From Cupriavidus sp. BIS7 (GTDB taxonomy: Bacteria; Pseudomonadota; Gammaproteobacteria; Burkholderiales; Burkholderiaceae): a DNA stretch of 32,372 nucleotides. Shown piece by piece: positions 14,167 to 22,946 of this stretch. The stretch is taken from the NCBI RefSeq assembly GCF_000292345.1, contig NZ_ALOU01000086.1:1-32372 (forward strand), read 5' to 3'. Every line of letters starts with the position of its first letter. Position 1 is the stretch's first letter. The position numbers were made by a program, and so were the translations under genes. The notes beneath the pieces were generated by a model. It was not told the origin of the DNA. It did no database searches and saw only the letters and a list, made by a program, of their open reading frames with translations.

Positions 14167-17100
14167 ATGGATTTTGCCCCGATCAAATCGCTGCTGATTG
14201 CCAACCGTTCCGAGATCGCGATTCGCGTGATGCGGGCCGCCGCCGAGATGAGCATCCGCACGGTCGCCATCTACTCGAAGGAGGACCGGCTTGCGCTCCA
14301 TCGCTTCAAGGCCGATGAGAGCTATCTGGTTGGCGACGGAAAGAAGCCGCTGGCGGCCTATCTCGATATCGACGACGTCCTGCGCATTGCCCGGCAAGCG
14401 AAGGTCGATGCGATTCACCCGGGGTATGGCTTTCTGTCCGAGAACCCGGATTTCGCCCAGGCGGTCATCGACGCCGGGATTCGCTGGATCGGCCCGTCGC
14501 CTGAAGTCATGCGCATGCTTGGCAACAAGGTGGCTGCGCGCAATGCCGCCATCGCAGCCGGCGTGCCGGTCATGCCGGCCACCGATCCGCTGCCGCTGGA
14601 CCTGGACGAGTGCAAGCGTCAGGCCGCCGGCATCGGCTATCCGCTGATGCTCAAGGCAAGCTGGGGCGGCGGTGGACGCGGCATGCGCGTGCTGGAAACC
14701 GAACAGGACCTGGAGCCCGCGCTCGCAGCGGCCCGGCGCGAGGCGCTGGCCGCGTTCGGCAACGACGAGGTTTACCTGGAAAAGCTGGTGCGCAACGCGC
14801 GCCACGTCGAGGTACAGGTATTGGGCGACAAGCACGGCAATCTAGTGCATCTGCACGAGCGTGACTGCACGGTGCAGCGGCGCAACCAGAAGGTCATCGA
14901 GCGCGCACCCGCGCCATACCTGGACGCTGCCGGCCGTGCGTCGCTGTGCGATGCCGCGCTGCGGCTGATGGGCGCGGTCGGCTACACCCACGCCGGCACG
15001 GTCGAATTCCTGATGGATGCGGACTCCGGCCAGTTCTACTTCATCGAGGTCAATCCGCGCATTCAGGTCGAGCACACGGTCACGGAAATGATTACCGGGA
15101 TCGACATCGTCAAGGCGCAGATCCGTGTCACCGAAGGCGGCCAGATCGGCATGACCGAAGACACGCTCGACGACAACGGTGACATCCGTGTGCGGGCCGC
15201 AGGTGTACCGCCGCAGCCGGAGATCCCGCTGAACGGCAATGCCCTGCAATGCCGCATCACCACCGAAGACCCCGAAAACGGCTTCCTGCCTGACTATGGC
15301 CGACTCACGGCCTATCGCAGCGCGGCGGGCTTCGGCGTGCGGCTGGACGCCGGCACGGCCTACGGCGGCGCGGTGATTACGCCGTACTACGATTCGCTGC
15401 TGGTCAAGGTCACCACGTGGGCGCCGACGGCGGCGGAGTCGATCCGGCGCATGGATCGCGCGCTGCGCGAGTTCCGTATCCGCGGCGTTTCTTCCAACCT
15501 GCAGTTTCTGGAAAACGTCATCAACCACCCGGCTTTCGGACGCGGTGACGTCACCACGCGCTTCATCGACCTGACGCCGGAACTGCTGGCGTTCACCAAG
15601 CGGCGCGACACCGCCACCAAGCTGCTCAGCTATCTGGGCGACGTAAGCGTCAACGGCAATAAGGAACTGAGCGGCCGCTCGTTGCCGTCGCTGCCGCTGC
15701 CAAAGCCCGTGCTGCCGGCCGTGGATACTACCGGCCCGCTGCCGTATGGCACGCGTGACCGTCTGCGCGACCTTGGCGCGGACAAGTTCGCGAAGTGGAT
15801 GCTGGACCAGAAGCAGGTGCTGCTGACCGACACGACCATGCGCGATGCGCACCAGTCGCTGTTCGCCACGCGCATGCGCACCGCCGACATGCTGCCGATC
15901 GCGCCGTTCTACGCCAGCGAACTGTCGCAACTGTTCTCGATGGAATGCTGGGGCGGCGCCACGTTTGACGTGGCCCTGCGCTTCCTGAAGGAAGATCCGT
16001 GGCAACGCCTTGCGCAACTGCGCGAGCGAGTGCCCAACATCCTGTTCCAGATGCTGCTGCGCGGCTCGAACGCCGTTGGCTACACGAACTACTCGGACAA
16101 CGTCGTGCAATTCTTCGTCCGCCAGGCAGCCAGCGCCGGCGTGGACGTGTTCCGCGTGTTCGATTCGCTGAACTGGGTGCGCAACATGCGCGTGGCCATC
16201 GACGCCGTACGCGAAAGCGGCGCGCTGTGCGAAGGCGCGATCTGCTACACGGGCGATCTGTTCGATGGCTCGCGCCCCAAGTACGACCTGAAGTACTACG
16301 TGGGCATCGCCCGCGAACTGCAAAGCGCCGGCGTGCACGTGCTGGGGATCAAGGACATGGCGGGCATCTGCCGTCCGCAAGCTGCCGCAGCGCTGGTCAA
16401 GGCGCTCAAGGAAGAGACCGGCCTGCCTGTGCATTTCCACACGCACGACACCAGCGGCATCTCGGCGGCCTCCGCACTGGCGGCGATCGAGGCGGGTTGC
16501 GATGCTGTCGATGGCGCGCTCGATGCGATGAGCGGACTTACCTCGCAGCCGAACCTGTCGAGCATCGTTGCAGCGCTGGCTGGCAGCGAACGTGATCCCG
16601 GCCTCAGTCTGGATCGGCTGCATGAGGCATCGATGTACTGGGAGGGCGTTCGTCGTTACTACGCGCCGTTCGAATCCGAGATTCGCGCTGGCACGGCCGA
16701 CGTCTATCGTCACGAGATGCCCGGCGGCCAGTACACGAACTTGCGCGAACAGGCCCGCTCGCTTGGCATCGAGCATCGCTGGACCGAGGTTTCGCGTGCC
16801 TATGCAGACGTCAACCGCATGTTTGGTGACATCGTCAAGGTCACGCCCACGTCAAAGGTCGTTGGTGACATGGCGCTGATGATGGTGGCCAACGACATGA
16901 CTGCCGCCGATGTGTGCGATCCCGCGAAGGAAGTCGCGTTCCCCGAATCGGTGGTCTCGCTGTTCAAGGGTGAACTGGGCTTCCCGCCCGATGGCTTCCC
17001 GGCCGAACTGTCGCGCAAGGTCCTCCGCAGCGAACCGCCCGCGCCTTACCGCCCCGGCGATCTGATCCCGGCCGTGGATCTGGAGGCCGCCCGCGCGGCA

Positions 17101-17673
17101 GGCGAGACCGCCTGCGAGCAGCCGCTCGATGACAGGCAGCTTGCGTCGTATCTGATGTATCCGAAGCAGACGGCCGAATATCACGCGCACGTACGCGCCT
17201 ACAGCGACACGTCGGTGGTGCCGACTCCGGCCTTCCTGTACGGCTTGCAGCCGCAGGAGGAGGTGGCCGTCGATATCGCCGCAGGCAAGACGCTGCTTGT
17301 CTCGCTGCAGGGCACGCACCCCGACGCCGAAGAGGGCGTCATCAAGGTCCAGTTCGAGCTGAACGGGCAGTCGCGCACCGCGCTGGTGGAACAGCGCAGC
17401 ACGGTGCAGGCCGGAACGGCACGCCAGAGCCGTCCGGTGGCCGATTCCGAGAATCCGCTGCACGTTGCCGCGCCGATGCCGGGCTCGATCGTGACCGTAG
17501 CGGTCCAGCCGGGGCAGAGCGTCTCGGCTGGCACCACGCTGCTTGCGCTGGAGGCCATGAAGATGGAAACCCACATTGCTGCCGACCGCGACTGCGTGAT
17601 CGCGGCTGTGCATGTGAAGCAGGGTGACCGCGTGGCGGCAAAGGACTTGCTGATCGAGCTGAAAGGCGACTGA
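14167..17673 (+). CDS. pyc: Pyruvate carboxylase
   Basis: A 1168-residue single-chain anaplerotic enzyme that makes oxaloacetate from pyruvate, bicarbonate and ATP. Domain order is biotin carboxylase (about 1-460), carboxyltransferase (about 545-820), a central tetramerisation/allosteric region and a C-terminal biotinyl domain. The first has the glycine-rich ATP loop SWGGGGRGM, ARHVEVQVLGD and EVNPRIQVEHTVTE. The second has LLTDTTMRDAHQSLFATRMRT, FRVFDSLNWV and metal-binding HFHTHDTSG. The biotinyl site is LEAMKMETH with the modified Lys at about 1132. The length is normal. The start ATG 14167 has only a weak ribosome site, but the family N-terminus (IKSLLIANRSEIAIRVMRAA) begins right after it. 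The DUF1254 gene follows 267 bp later and seems independent. Confidence 0.95.
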   Translation: MDFAPIKSLLIANRSEIAIRVMRAAAEMSIRTVAIYSKEDRLALHRFKADESYLVGDGKKPLAAYLDIDDVLRIARQAKVDAIHPGYGFLSENPDFAQAVIDAGIRWIGPSPEVMRMLGNKVAARNAAIAAGVPVMPATDPLPLDLDECKRQAAGIGYPLMLKASWGGGGRGMRVLETEQDLEPALAAARREALAAFGNDEVYLEKLVRNARHVEVQVLGDKHGNLVHLHERDCTVQRRNQKVIERAPAPYLDAAGRASLCDAALRLMGAVGYTHAGTVEFLMDADSGQFYFIEVNPRIQVEHTVTEMITGIDIVKAQIRVTEGGQIGMTEDTLDDNGDIRVRAAGVPPQPEIPLNGNALQCRITTEDPENGFLPDYGRLTAYRSAAGFGVRLDAGTAYGGAVITPYYDSLLVKVTTWAPTAAESIRRMDRALREFRIRGVSSNLQFLENVINHPAFGRGDVTTRFIDLTPELLAFTKRRDTATKLLSYLGDVSVNGNKELSGRSLPSLPLPKPVLPAVDTTGPLPYGTRDRLRDLGADKFAKWMLDQKQVLLTDTTMRDAHQSLFATRMRTADMLPIAPFYASELSQLFSMECWGGATFDVALRFLKEDPWQRLAQLRERVPNILFQMLLRGSNAVGYTNYSDNVVQFFVRQAASAGVDVFRVFDSLNWVRNMRVAIDAVRESGALCEGAICYTGDLFDGSRPKYDLKYYVGIARELQSAGVHVLGIKDMAGICRPQAAAALVKALKEETGLPVHFHTHDTSGISAASALAAIEAGCDAVDGALDAMSGLTSQPNLSSIVAALAGSERDPGLSLDRLHEASMYWEGVRRYYAPFESEIRAGTADVYRHEMPGGQYTNLREQARSLGIEHRWTEVSRAYADVNRMFGDIVKVTPTSKVVGDMALMMVANDMTAADVCDPAKEVAFPESVVSLFKGELGFPPDGFPAELSRKVLRSEPPAPYRPGDLIPAVDLEAARAAGETACEQPLDDRQLASYLMYPKQTAEYHAHVRAYSDTSVVPTPAFLYGLQPQEEVAVDIAAGKTLLVSLQGTHPDAEEGVIKVQFELNGQSRTALVEQRSTVQAGTARQSRPVADSENPLHVAAPMPGSIVTVAVQPGQSVSAGTTLLALEAMKMETHIAADRDCVIAAVHVKQGDRVAAKDLLIELKGD

Positions 17674-17726
17674 CCTTCCAGCGAGTTTTGTGTCCCCGGG
17701 CGGGGCTCGCCTGTCCCGGGAATGCC

Positions 17727-17751
17727 GCGGCCGTGCCAACAGCATGGCCGC
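17727..17751 (+). terminator. Imperfect hairpin after pyruvate carboxylase gene
   Basis: GCGGCCGTGC (17727-17736) and GCATGGCCGC (17742-17751) pair over 9 of 10 bases around a CAACA loop, 53 bases past the stop codon. No T tract follows, so it is a possible factor-assisted end or a transcript-stabilising structure. The rest of the 267-bp gap to 17940 holds nothing I can assign. Confidence 0.35.
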
Positions 17752-17940
17752 ACGCTATTACAAGGGCCAACAGCAGCCAAATCCAGCCCCAGTGTACGTT
17801 TCCGCGCGAAACCGAGCAGTGGGGTCATTGACAGTTGCCAACCCCGAGGCACATCATTCGTCCCGAACAGATGCGCCTCCTGAGCTACTCGCGCCCCCGC
17901 TCGACGCCTGGAAGGTCGCCAGTCCTTTGGGAACGGGGTC

Positions 17941-19356
17941 ATGAATTCATCACTACGCAAACTGGCGGGCGCTCTGGCGCTCGCCGCTCTCCTGTCCGCC
18001 TGCACGTCCACGCCGGATCGCTCGGCGGCGGCCGTCCCGGCGGCCGAGCAGCCGCCTTCCGACCAGGCGATGAAGACCCTGTCGGCCGAGGTGTTTACAT
18101 ATGGCTACCCGCTGGTGCTGATGGATGTCTCGCGCGAGGTGATGACCGCGAAGGTGCCGGTCAACACGTTCGGCCACAAGCGCAGCTTCCCGGATGCAAC
18201 ATTCAAGGACGTGGTCAGCCCGAATGCCGACACGCTGTACTCGTCGGCGTGGCTCGATCTGTCGAACGAACCGATGGTGTTGTCGGTGCCCGATACCGGC
18301 GGTCGCTACTATCTGATGCCGATTCTCGACGCCTGGACCAACGTATTCGCGTCGCCGGGCAAGCGTACGACAGGCACGAAGCGCGGAGCGTTCGCGATTG
18401 TCGGCCCGGACTGGCAAGGGCAGTTGCCGAAGGGGGTCAAGGAGATCCGCTCGCCCACCAACATGGCCTGGCTGATTGGCCGGATCCAGACCAACGGCAA
18501 ACAGGACTATGCGGCAGTGCACCACCTGCAGGACCAGTTCCGCCTGGTGCCGCTGTCCGCCTGGCGCAAGGGGAGCCGCGCCGCGCCGCAGTCCGTGCCT
18601 CGCGCAAAGCTGATCGATACCGAGACGCCGCCGGCGGAGCAGGTGGCCGCCATGGATGCCCAGGCGTTCTTCAGCCGGCTGGCGAGCCTGCTGCAGGCTA
18701 ATCCGCCCGCGCCCGAAGACGCCGCGATGGTCGAAAAGATGCAGCGCATGGGCCTCAAGGCCGGCCAGCCGTTCAAGACCACGGTGCTGGAACCGTCCAC
18801 GGCGCGCGCCGTCCAGGAAGGCGCCTCTGCCGCACTGGCAATGATCAAGGCGGCTGGGCGCCAGAGCGCCGCCGGACACACGGGCTGGCGCGTCCAGCGC
18901 GAAATCGGCGTGTACGGCACCGACTACGGCCGCCGAGCCGTCGTGGCAATGTTCGGCCTTGGCGCCAACCTGCCCCAGGATTCGCTCTACCCAACTGCGC
19001 GCGCCGACGCCACCGGCCGACCATTCGATGGCGGCAGCCGCTACGTCCTGCACTTCGACAAGGGCCAGTTGCCGCCGGCAAAGGCGTTCTGGTCGCTGAC
19101 GATGTACAACGACAAGCAGGCCTTCGTCAGCAACCCGATCCAGCGCTACGCCATCGGCAGCCGTGACCACTTGCGCTTCAACCGCGACGGATCGCTCGAT
19201 ATCTATATCCAGTACGAACGCCCTGAGGAACGCAAGGTATCCAACTGGCTGCCCGCGCCCCCGGACGCGTTCAACCTGATGCTGCGCGCCTACTGGCCTG
19301 ACCAGGCGCTGCTTAACGGCAACTGGATGCCGCCTGCGGTGCAGCGCGTGAATTGA
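17941..19356 (+). CDS. DUF1254/DUF1214 family lipoprotein
   Basis: A 471-residue protein with a lipoprotein signal: hydrophobic stretch 8-18 and lipobox LSAC with Cys21 as the lipidated residue, so it is probably an outer-membrane or periplasmic lipoprotein. The mature part carries an N-terminal DUF1254 domain (EVFTYGYPLVLMDVSREVM, NADTLYSSAWLDLS, YYLMPILDAWTNVF) and a C-terminal DUF1214 domain (GGSRYVLHFDKGQLPPAKAFWSLTMYN, YAIGSRDHLRFNRDGSLDIYIQ). This two-domain family is widespread; its biochemical role is not established. The ATG at 17941 follows GGGAACGGGG. A strong terminator closes the gene at 19403-19439. It appears to be a single-gene unit. Confidence 0.9.
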   Translation: MNSSLRKLAGALALAALLSACTSTPDRSAAAVPAAEQPPSDQAMKTLSAEVFTYGYPLVLMDVSREVMTAKVPVNTFGHKRSFPDATFKDVVSPNADTLYSSAWLDLSNEPMVLSVPDTGGRYYLMPILDAWTNVFASPGKRTTGTKRGAFAIVGPDWQGQLPKGVKEIRSPTNMAWLIGRIQTNGKQDYAAVHHLQDQFRLVPLSAWRKGSRAAPQSVPRAKLIDTETPPAEQVAAMDAQAFFSRLASLLQANPPAPEDAAMVEKMQRMGLKAGQPFKTTVLEPSTARAVQEGASAALAMIKAAGRQSAAGHTGWRVQREIGVYGTDYGRRAVVAMFGLGANLPQDSLYPTARADATGRPFDGGSRYVLHFDKGQLPPAKAFWSLTMYNDKQAFVSNPIQRYAIGSRDHLRFNRDGSLDIYIQYERPEERKVSNWLPAPPDAFNLMLRAYWPDQALLNGNWMPPAVQRVN

Positions 19357-19402
19357 AGGGTGGGCTGACCGGGAACGGACCCGGCAGCATCGGCCACAAT
19401 GG

Positions 19403-19439
19403 AAAAAGCCCTTCCGTCGCGAAACGGAAGGGCTTTTTT
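19403..19439. terminator. Strong bidirectional intrinsic terminator
   Basis: AAAAAGCCCTTCCGT (19403-19417) pairs with ACGGAAGGGCTTTTT (19424-19438) across a CGCGAA loop. The stem has a GC-rich centre, with an A tract on the left and a run of six Ts on the right, so it works in both directions. It ends the DUF1254 lipoprotein gene, 46 bases after its stop codon. Confidence 0.93.
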
Positions 19440-19770
19440 GGTTCATCGTCGATTTGAGGGGCCACTGAGAGTTGCAGAACGACCCACAAGGGACCTTCGA
19501 TTCGCCCGACAGCGGTCGTTCAAAATCGAACCTCACTGACTCCCTGCCGGCGAGACAGGCGAGACTTCTGGGCGCGAAGATTGGAAGATTGCCCTGCTTG
19601 CCGAACTTGGGGCCGGTTGGCTTGATTAATCATCGCGTGTTGAGGTCATGCGTTGACGCTAAAGGAGACCGAGCCGCAACGATTGTCGACGATCTGGCCG
19701 GGGATGCGACAGGCAGCTCCTCGCCGACAATTGCCCCATGCGGGCGGCAGTCGTCGGCCGAGAGGGCAAC
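19440..19770. other. Gene-free stretch with a candidate dispersed repeat remnant
   Basis: No gene is supported here. GAACGACC (19477-19484) and GGTCGTTC (19514-19521) form an 8-bp inverted repeat around 29 bases. This arrangement resembles dispersed non-coding elements that produce spurious ORFs beside terminators in many proteobacterial genomes, which is an impression and not checked. The remainder up to the GNAT gene shows no clear motif. Confidence 0.4.
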
Positions 19771-20247
19771 CTACCCGCCGACGGCGACACGCTTCGTCAT
19801 CGGCACGCAAGACAACTCCAGTCCACGCGAGGTACGGTACGTCGAAACCGAATCGCCCGACCAACCACAACGACGATAGAACGGTGCCGCGTTTAGCGTT
19901 GCATCGAGGCGCATTGCGGCAAGGCCGTGATCAGCGGCCAACACTTCAAGAAAATCCAGCATTTTGCGTCCGATGCCGCGCCCCATATGAGACGGTCGGA
20001 CGAAGATCGCGTCGACTTGCCCGCTTGCGAATGTAAGCATCCCTGTTCCGACGATCGATCCCTGATCGACGGCAACATAGAAGTCAGATTCGACAACGCC
20101 GGCCCATTTGTCGGTCGGCGTGCCGTCAACCCACGCCGAAAGGGCTGCTTTGGGATAGTGCTCAGCGCATGCAGCATGCACCGACGTTTTACGGATATCC
20201 CATGCGTCGAACACGTCATCGCAGTTCGCTTTTCGTATCGTCAGCAT
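19771..20247 (-). CDS. GNAT-family N-acetyltransferase
   Basis: A 158-residue GNAT protein. The acetyl-CoA binding region is clear: GQVDAIFVRPSHMGRGIGRKMLDFLEV, with the R-x-x-G-x-G/A loop as RGIGRK, followed by the C-terminal signature ATLNAAPFYRRCGW. The substrate is unknown. The ATG at 20247 (MLTIRKAN) follows GAGGAG seven bases away; an in-frame start at 20274 would bury it. On the same strand upstream lies the 57-residue small protein gene with a terminator between them, so the GNAT gene probably has its own promoter within 20248-20375. Confidence 0.85.
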   Translation of the reverse strand: MLTIRKANCDDVFDAWDIRKTSVHAACAEHYPKAALSAWVDGTPTDKWAGVVESDFYVAVDQGSIVGTGMLTFASGQVDAIFVRPSHMGRGIGRKMLDFLEVLAADHGLAAMRLDATLNAAPFYRRCGWSGDSVSTYRTSRGLELSCVPMTKRVAVGG

Positions 20248-20370
20248 GCTGTGCTCCTCGGCTCGATCTGCCAATTTGACACGTCAGCAACGTCACCAAG
20301 AACGGAAACACGTACTCTGTAATGCATGCATTCACTCCTATTCGCGCCAACGCAATTCGGAGCGGCTGAA

Positions 20371-20403
20371 AAGACACGGCCCCGTCATGACTGGCGGGGC
20401 CGT
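20371..20403 (-). terminator. Intrinsic terminator after the 57-residue protein gene
   Basis: ACGGCCCCG (20376-20384) pairs with CGGGGCCGT (20395-20403). Read leftwards, the 9-bp stem is followed by GTCTTTTC. It begins 30 bases past the small gene's stop codon, which supports transcription of that gene. Confidence 0.65.
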
Positions 20404-20432
20404 TGAGGAAGTCTGTGTACGGTGTATGAACG

Positions 20433-20606
20433 TCACAATTCCCACGACTCGCCATTGGCGGTCATGGTGCACATCATGGAATTGAGCGCGTCGTAGTTCA
20501 TAAAAACATATTGCCTGCCGCAGAAATTGCCGTCAATGCCAACCCGCCGATCGTCAACGATCCAGGCGGTCGTGTCGAACGTCTCAAACTGGCCGGTCTC
20601 GGCCAT
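20433..20606 (-). CDS. Small hypothetical protein, 57 residues
   Basis: A short leftward gene with ATG at 20606, stop TGA at 20433-20435. The product begins MAETGQFETFDTTAWIVDDR, continues with RVGIDGNFCGRQYVFMNYD and ends NSMMCTMTANGESWEL. It is acidic to neutral, with no signal or membrane segment, aromatic-rich, with two Cys and a Met-rich C-terminal part. A purine-rich GGAAAAGG lies about ten bases upstream, and an in-frame TAA 14 codons upstream limits extension. Terminator-like hairpins lie on both sides (20651-20672 and 20376-20403), marking an independent small transcription unit between the TonB receptor and the GNAT gene. I do not recognise the family. Confidence 0.55.
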   Translation of the reverse strand: MAETGQFETFDTTAWIVDDRRVGIDGNFCGRQYVFMNYDALNSMMCTMTANGESWEL

Positions 20607-20650
20607 CGGGCCATCGACCTTTTCCGGAAATCGGCGATTAACTTCTTATT

Positions 20651-20672
20651 GCCCTCGGCCATTGCCGAGGGC
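20651..20672 (-). terminator. Hairpin after the TonB-dependent receptor gene
   Basis: GCCCTCGGC (20651-20659) and GCCGAGGGC (20664-20672) form a perfect 9-bp stem with a CATT loop, 12 bases past the receptor stop codon. Read leftwards it is followed by AATAAGAAGTTAAT, AT-rich but without a T run. Confidence 0.55.
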
Positions 20673-20684
20673 AGGGCGCACGCC

Positions 20685-22784
20685 TCAGAACCTGTACTTC
20701 ACCCCCGCATAAAACGCCCGGCCGTTGCCCGGATAGAACACCGAGGTATTGGCCGTGCGCGCATCCGTCACCGTGCTGAAATCGCTGATATAGCGCTTGT
20801 CCGTCAGGTTGCGGGCATCCAGGAACAGTGTGACGCCGCGCTCGAATTCATAGCTGGCCTCGATGCCGAACAGCACGTAGCTGGGCACCTTGAGCGTGTT
20901 GGCGTAGTCCACCCAGGCGCCGGTCGGTACCCAGTCGATCGTGCCAGCCACGCGCAGCCGTGAATGCCGGCTGTACGCCAGCGTGGTGCGAAGCACGTGC
21001 TGCGGGACGCCCGCGATCCGGTTATTGCCGTAGACGGGATCGTTGTCGAAGCGGAAATCGCTGTAGTTCCAGATCTGCGAAATGCTGATCTTGTCGCCAC
21101 TGCCGAACACATTGCGTACCACGTCCGCGCTGGCGCCAAGTTCCACGCCTTGCAGGATTGTCTTGTTGGCGTTGAATGTCGACGCGGGGATGTCCGGGCC
21201 TACCGTGTACTGCAGCAGCTGGTCGCGAACCAGCGACCGGTAGGCGGTGACGTCCCAGCCGAAGCGATCGAGCTGGCCGCGCGTGCCCAGTTCCAGCGTC
21301 CAGCCGTGCTGCGCCGCCAGCGGCACGAACTGCTGGGTCATGCCGATGGTCTGGTTCAGATCGGAGAAATCGGGAACGTCCGCGCTGCGGGTGACGTCGA
21401 TAAAGGCCTGGACGTTCTTCTTCGGCTCCCATAGCACGCCAAATTTCGGATTCACGCCGCTATAGGTCGTGGCATCCGATTTCGGCGTCGGGTTGGTGGG
21501 CAGGCCGCCGTAGTCCTTGTACTCGCGCCGGTTGCGGTAGGCCTTGGCGCCTGCCATCAGCGCCACCGTAGGCACCACGTAGAGGCGGTCTTCGAGATAG
21601 GCCTCGTAGTTGTAGGCGTCCTGCGCCGCGTTCAGCGTCTGTGCGCCGCGGTTGCCATTGACGTTCACGTACTGGCGCGCATCGTTGTTGCCGCCGAAGA
21701 AGCGCATGCCCGCGATAAGCTGGTTGCGCATGCCGCCAAGCGCGAATTCGCCGGTGTAGCGCGGCGCAAAGCCGTACGTCCAATAGTCCTGGTCGACGAC
21801 CTGGAAAATCGGGTGGTACAGGCTCTTGTGGATGGCCCAGGTCGAGAAGTCCAACTGGCCGCTGTCGAGCTTGACCGTCGTCACGTTGGCGATGCGCTCG
21901 GTGCGCGTGTTGCGCGCCTGATCGCCGGCCAGGGCGCTTGGCGATGCCATGCGCGGGTTGTTCAGCGCATCGTTGAGCGACAACGTGCCGGGCAGCAACT
22001 GATCGACGATATACGCGCCGAAGTAGAAGCGGGTTTCCACGGCCGGACTGAATCGGTAGCCAACGTTGGCGTTGATCTGCTCGTACTGGCCGCGCTCGTG
22101 GTTACGGTACCCGTCCGAGTGGCTGACCGTGGCGTTGACCAGGAAGTCCCACGCGCCGATCTGCCGCGACACCTGGCCGCTGCCGCGCACGGTGCCGAAG
22201 CTGCCGCCATCGAGGCGAAGCATATTCGGCGCGTCGGCGGTCAGCGCGGTGGGCGTGGTGAAATTGATCGCGCCGCCCAGTGTCGTGCTGCCATAGGCCA
22301 GGCCGTTGCCGCCCTTGTAGATCTCGGCGGCGGAAAGGCCGAGCGGATCGATCTGGTAGAAGTCGCCGCTACCGTCGGCGAAGTTGGTCGGCACGCCGTC
22401 CTGCAGGATTTCCAGGCCGCGCGTGTGGTAGCCGCGTGCGATGCCGGAGCCGCGAATCGACAGCCGCAGTTCCTGCCCATAGCGCTCCTGCACATAGACG
22501 CCCGGCGCGTCCTTGAGCACATCGCGCAGGTCGCTGGCGTAGGTATTGCTGTAGGAATTCGCGTCGACAAATCCGACCGAGCCCGCCGATTGGAACAGGG
22601 ACTCGCGTTGCTGGGCGACACCCGGCGCGGTCAGTGAACCCGGAGCGGCAGCCGAGGCAGTGACGGTCGGGAGGGTCGGAAACTCGGCAGTGGAAATGGC
22701 CGGCGCGGTTTGCGCCAGCGCTGCGCCGGACAGTGCGGCAGCAGGAAGCACCGCTGTGCGGCGCCATTGTTTTTTTCGTTGCAT
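20685..22784 (-). CDS. TonB-dependent outer-membrane receptor
   Basis: A 699-residue receptor that would import a metal chelate or other scarce nutrient using TonB energy. A Sec signal peptide (MQRKKQWRRT, hydrophobic 11-23, cleavage ALA-Q at 24) is followed by a plug domain with DLRDVLKDAPGVYVQERYG, LRLSIRGSGIARGYHTRGLE, LQDGVPTNFADGSG, IYKGGNGLAYGSTTLGGAIN. A 22-strand-type beta barrel follows, ending in the typical C-terminal Phe (FYAGVKYRF). The plug resembles FecA/siderophore-type receptors. The ATG at 22784 has a weak ribosome site; an in-frame start at 22910 would mask the signal peptide and the leader hairpins. It lies 162 bp downstream of metE on the same strand. The ligand is unknown; context hints at a metal or cofactor linked to methionine synthesis. 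Confidence 0.92.
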   Translation of the reverse strand: MQRKKQWRRTAVLPAAALSGAALAQTAPAISTAEFPTLPTVTASAAAPGSLTAPGVAQQRESLFQSAGSVGFVDANSYSNTYASDLRDVLKDAPGVYVQERYGQELRLSIRGSGIARGYHTRGLEILQDGVPTNFADGSGDFYQIDPLGLSAAEIYKGGNGLAYGSTTLGGAINFTTPTALTADAPNMLRLDGGSFGTVRGSGQVSRQIGAWDFLVNATVSHSDGYRNHERGQYEQINANVGYRFSPAVETRFYFGAYIVDQLLPGTLSLNDALNNPRMASPSALAGDQARNTRTERIANVTTVKLDSGQLDFSTWAIHKSLYHPIFQVVDQDYWTYGFAPRYTGEFALGGMRNQLIAGMRFFGGNNDARQYVNVNGNRGAQTLNAAQDAYNYEAYLEDRLYVVPTVALMAGAKAYRNRREYKDYGGLPTNPTPKSDATTYSGVNPKFGVLWEPKKNVQAFIDVTRSADVPDFSDLNQTIGMTQQFVPLAAQHGWTLELGTRGQLDRFGWDVTAYRSLVRDQLLQYTVGPDIPASTFNANKTILQGVELGASADVVRNVFGSGDKISISQIWNYSDFRFDNDPVYGNNRIAGVPQHVLRTTLAYSRHSRLRVAGTIDWVPTGAWVDYANTLKVPSYVLFGIEASYEFERGVTLFLDARNLTDKRYISDFSTVTDARTANTSVFYPGNGRAFYAGVKYRF

Positions 22785-22803
22785 TGCTTGTGGTCGAAAG
22801 ACG

Positions 22804-22912
22804 CACGCCGGTGGTGGCTGGCGTGGTCCGGATGCTCTTGTTCTGGCTCGACCGCAAGGATACGGAGCGGAGTGCCCGTGCGCCATGCGACACAGCGACG
22901 CAACGGGCACTC
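22804..22912 (-). promoter_or_regulatory. Structured leader of the TonB receptor gene (two hairpins)
   Basis: The 162 bp between metE and the receptor gene contain a 10-bp perfect inverted repeat GAGTGCCCGT/ACGGGCACTC (22870-22879 and 22903-22912). The 23-base loop can itself pair TGCG/CGCA. A second stem CACGCC/GGCGTG (22804-22809 and 22820-22825) lies 19 bases before the start codon and could hide the ribosome site. It may be a riboswitch, an attenuator or a processing site. I see no full cobalamin riboswitch consensus, only a weak match near 22835-22852. Confidence 0.45.
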
Positions 22913-22946
22913 GCCGCTTATTTCGACATCGACCTTATATTCGACT

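Noticed and set aside
14842..16776. Long open frame of over 600 codons antisense to pyruvate carboxylase
   Set aside because: It mirrors the codon pattern of a GC-rich gene on the other strand, has no recognisable motif and lies fully inside pyc.
17953..19536. Open frame antisense to the DUF1254 lipoprotein gene
   Set aside because: It runs through a strong terminator and has no ribosome site or motif.
19472..19879. Rightward frames in the gap before the GNAT gene
   Set aside because: They overlap the antisense GNAT gene, contain no motif and begin in a probable non-coding repeat.
22835..22852. B12-box-like sequence in the TonB receptor leader
   Set aside because: Only about 10 of 18 positions agree and the other conserved parts of the cobalamin riboswitch are not visible, so it is not annotated as one.
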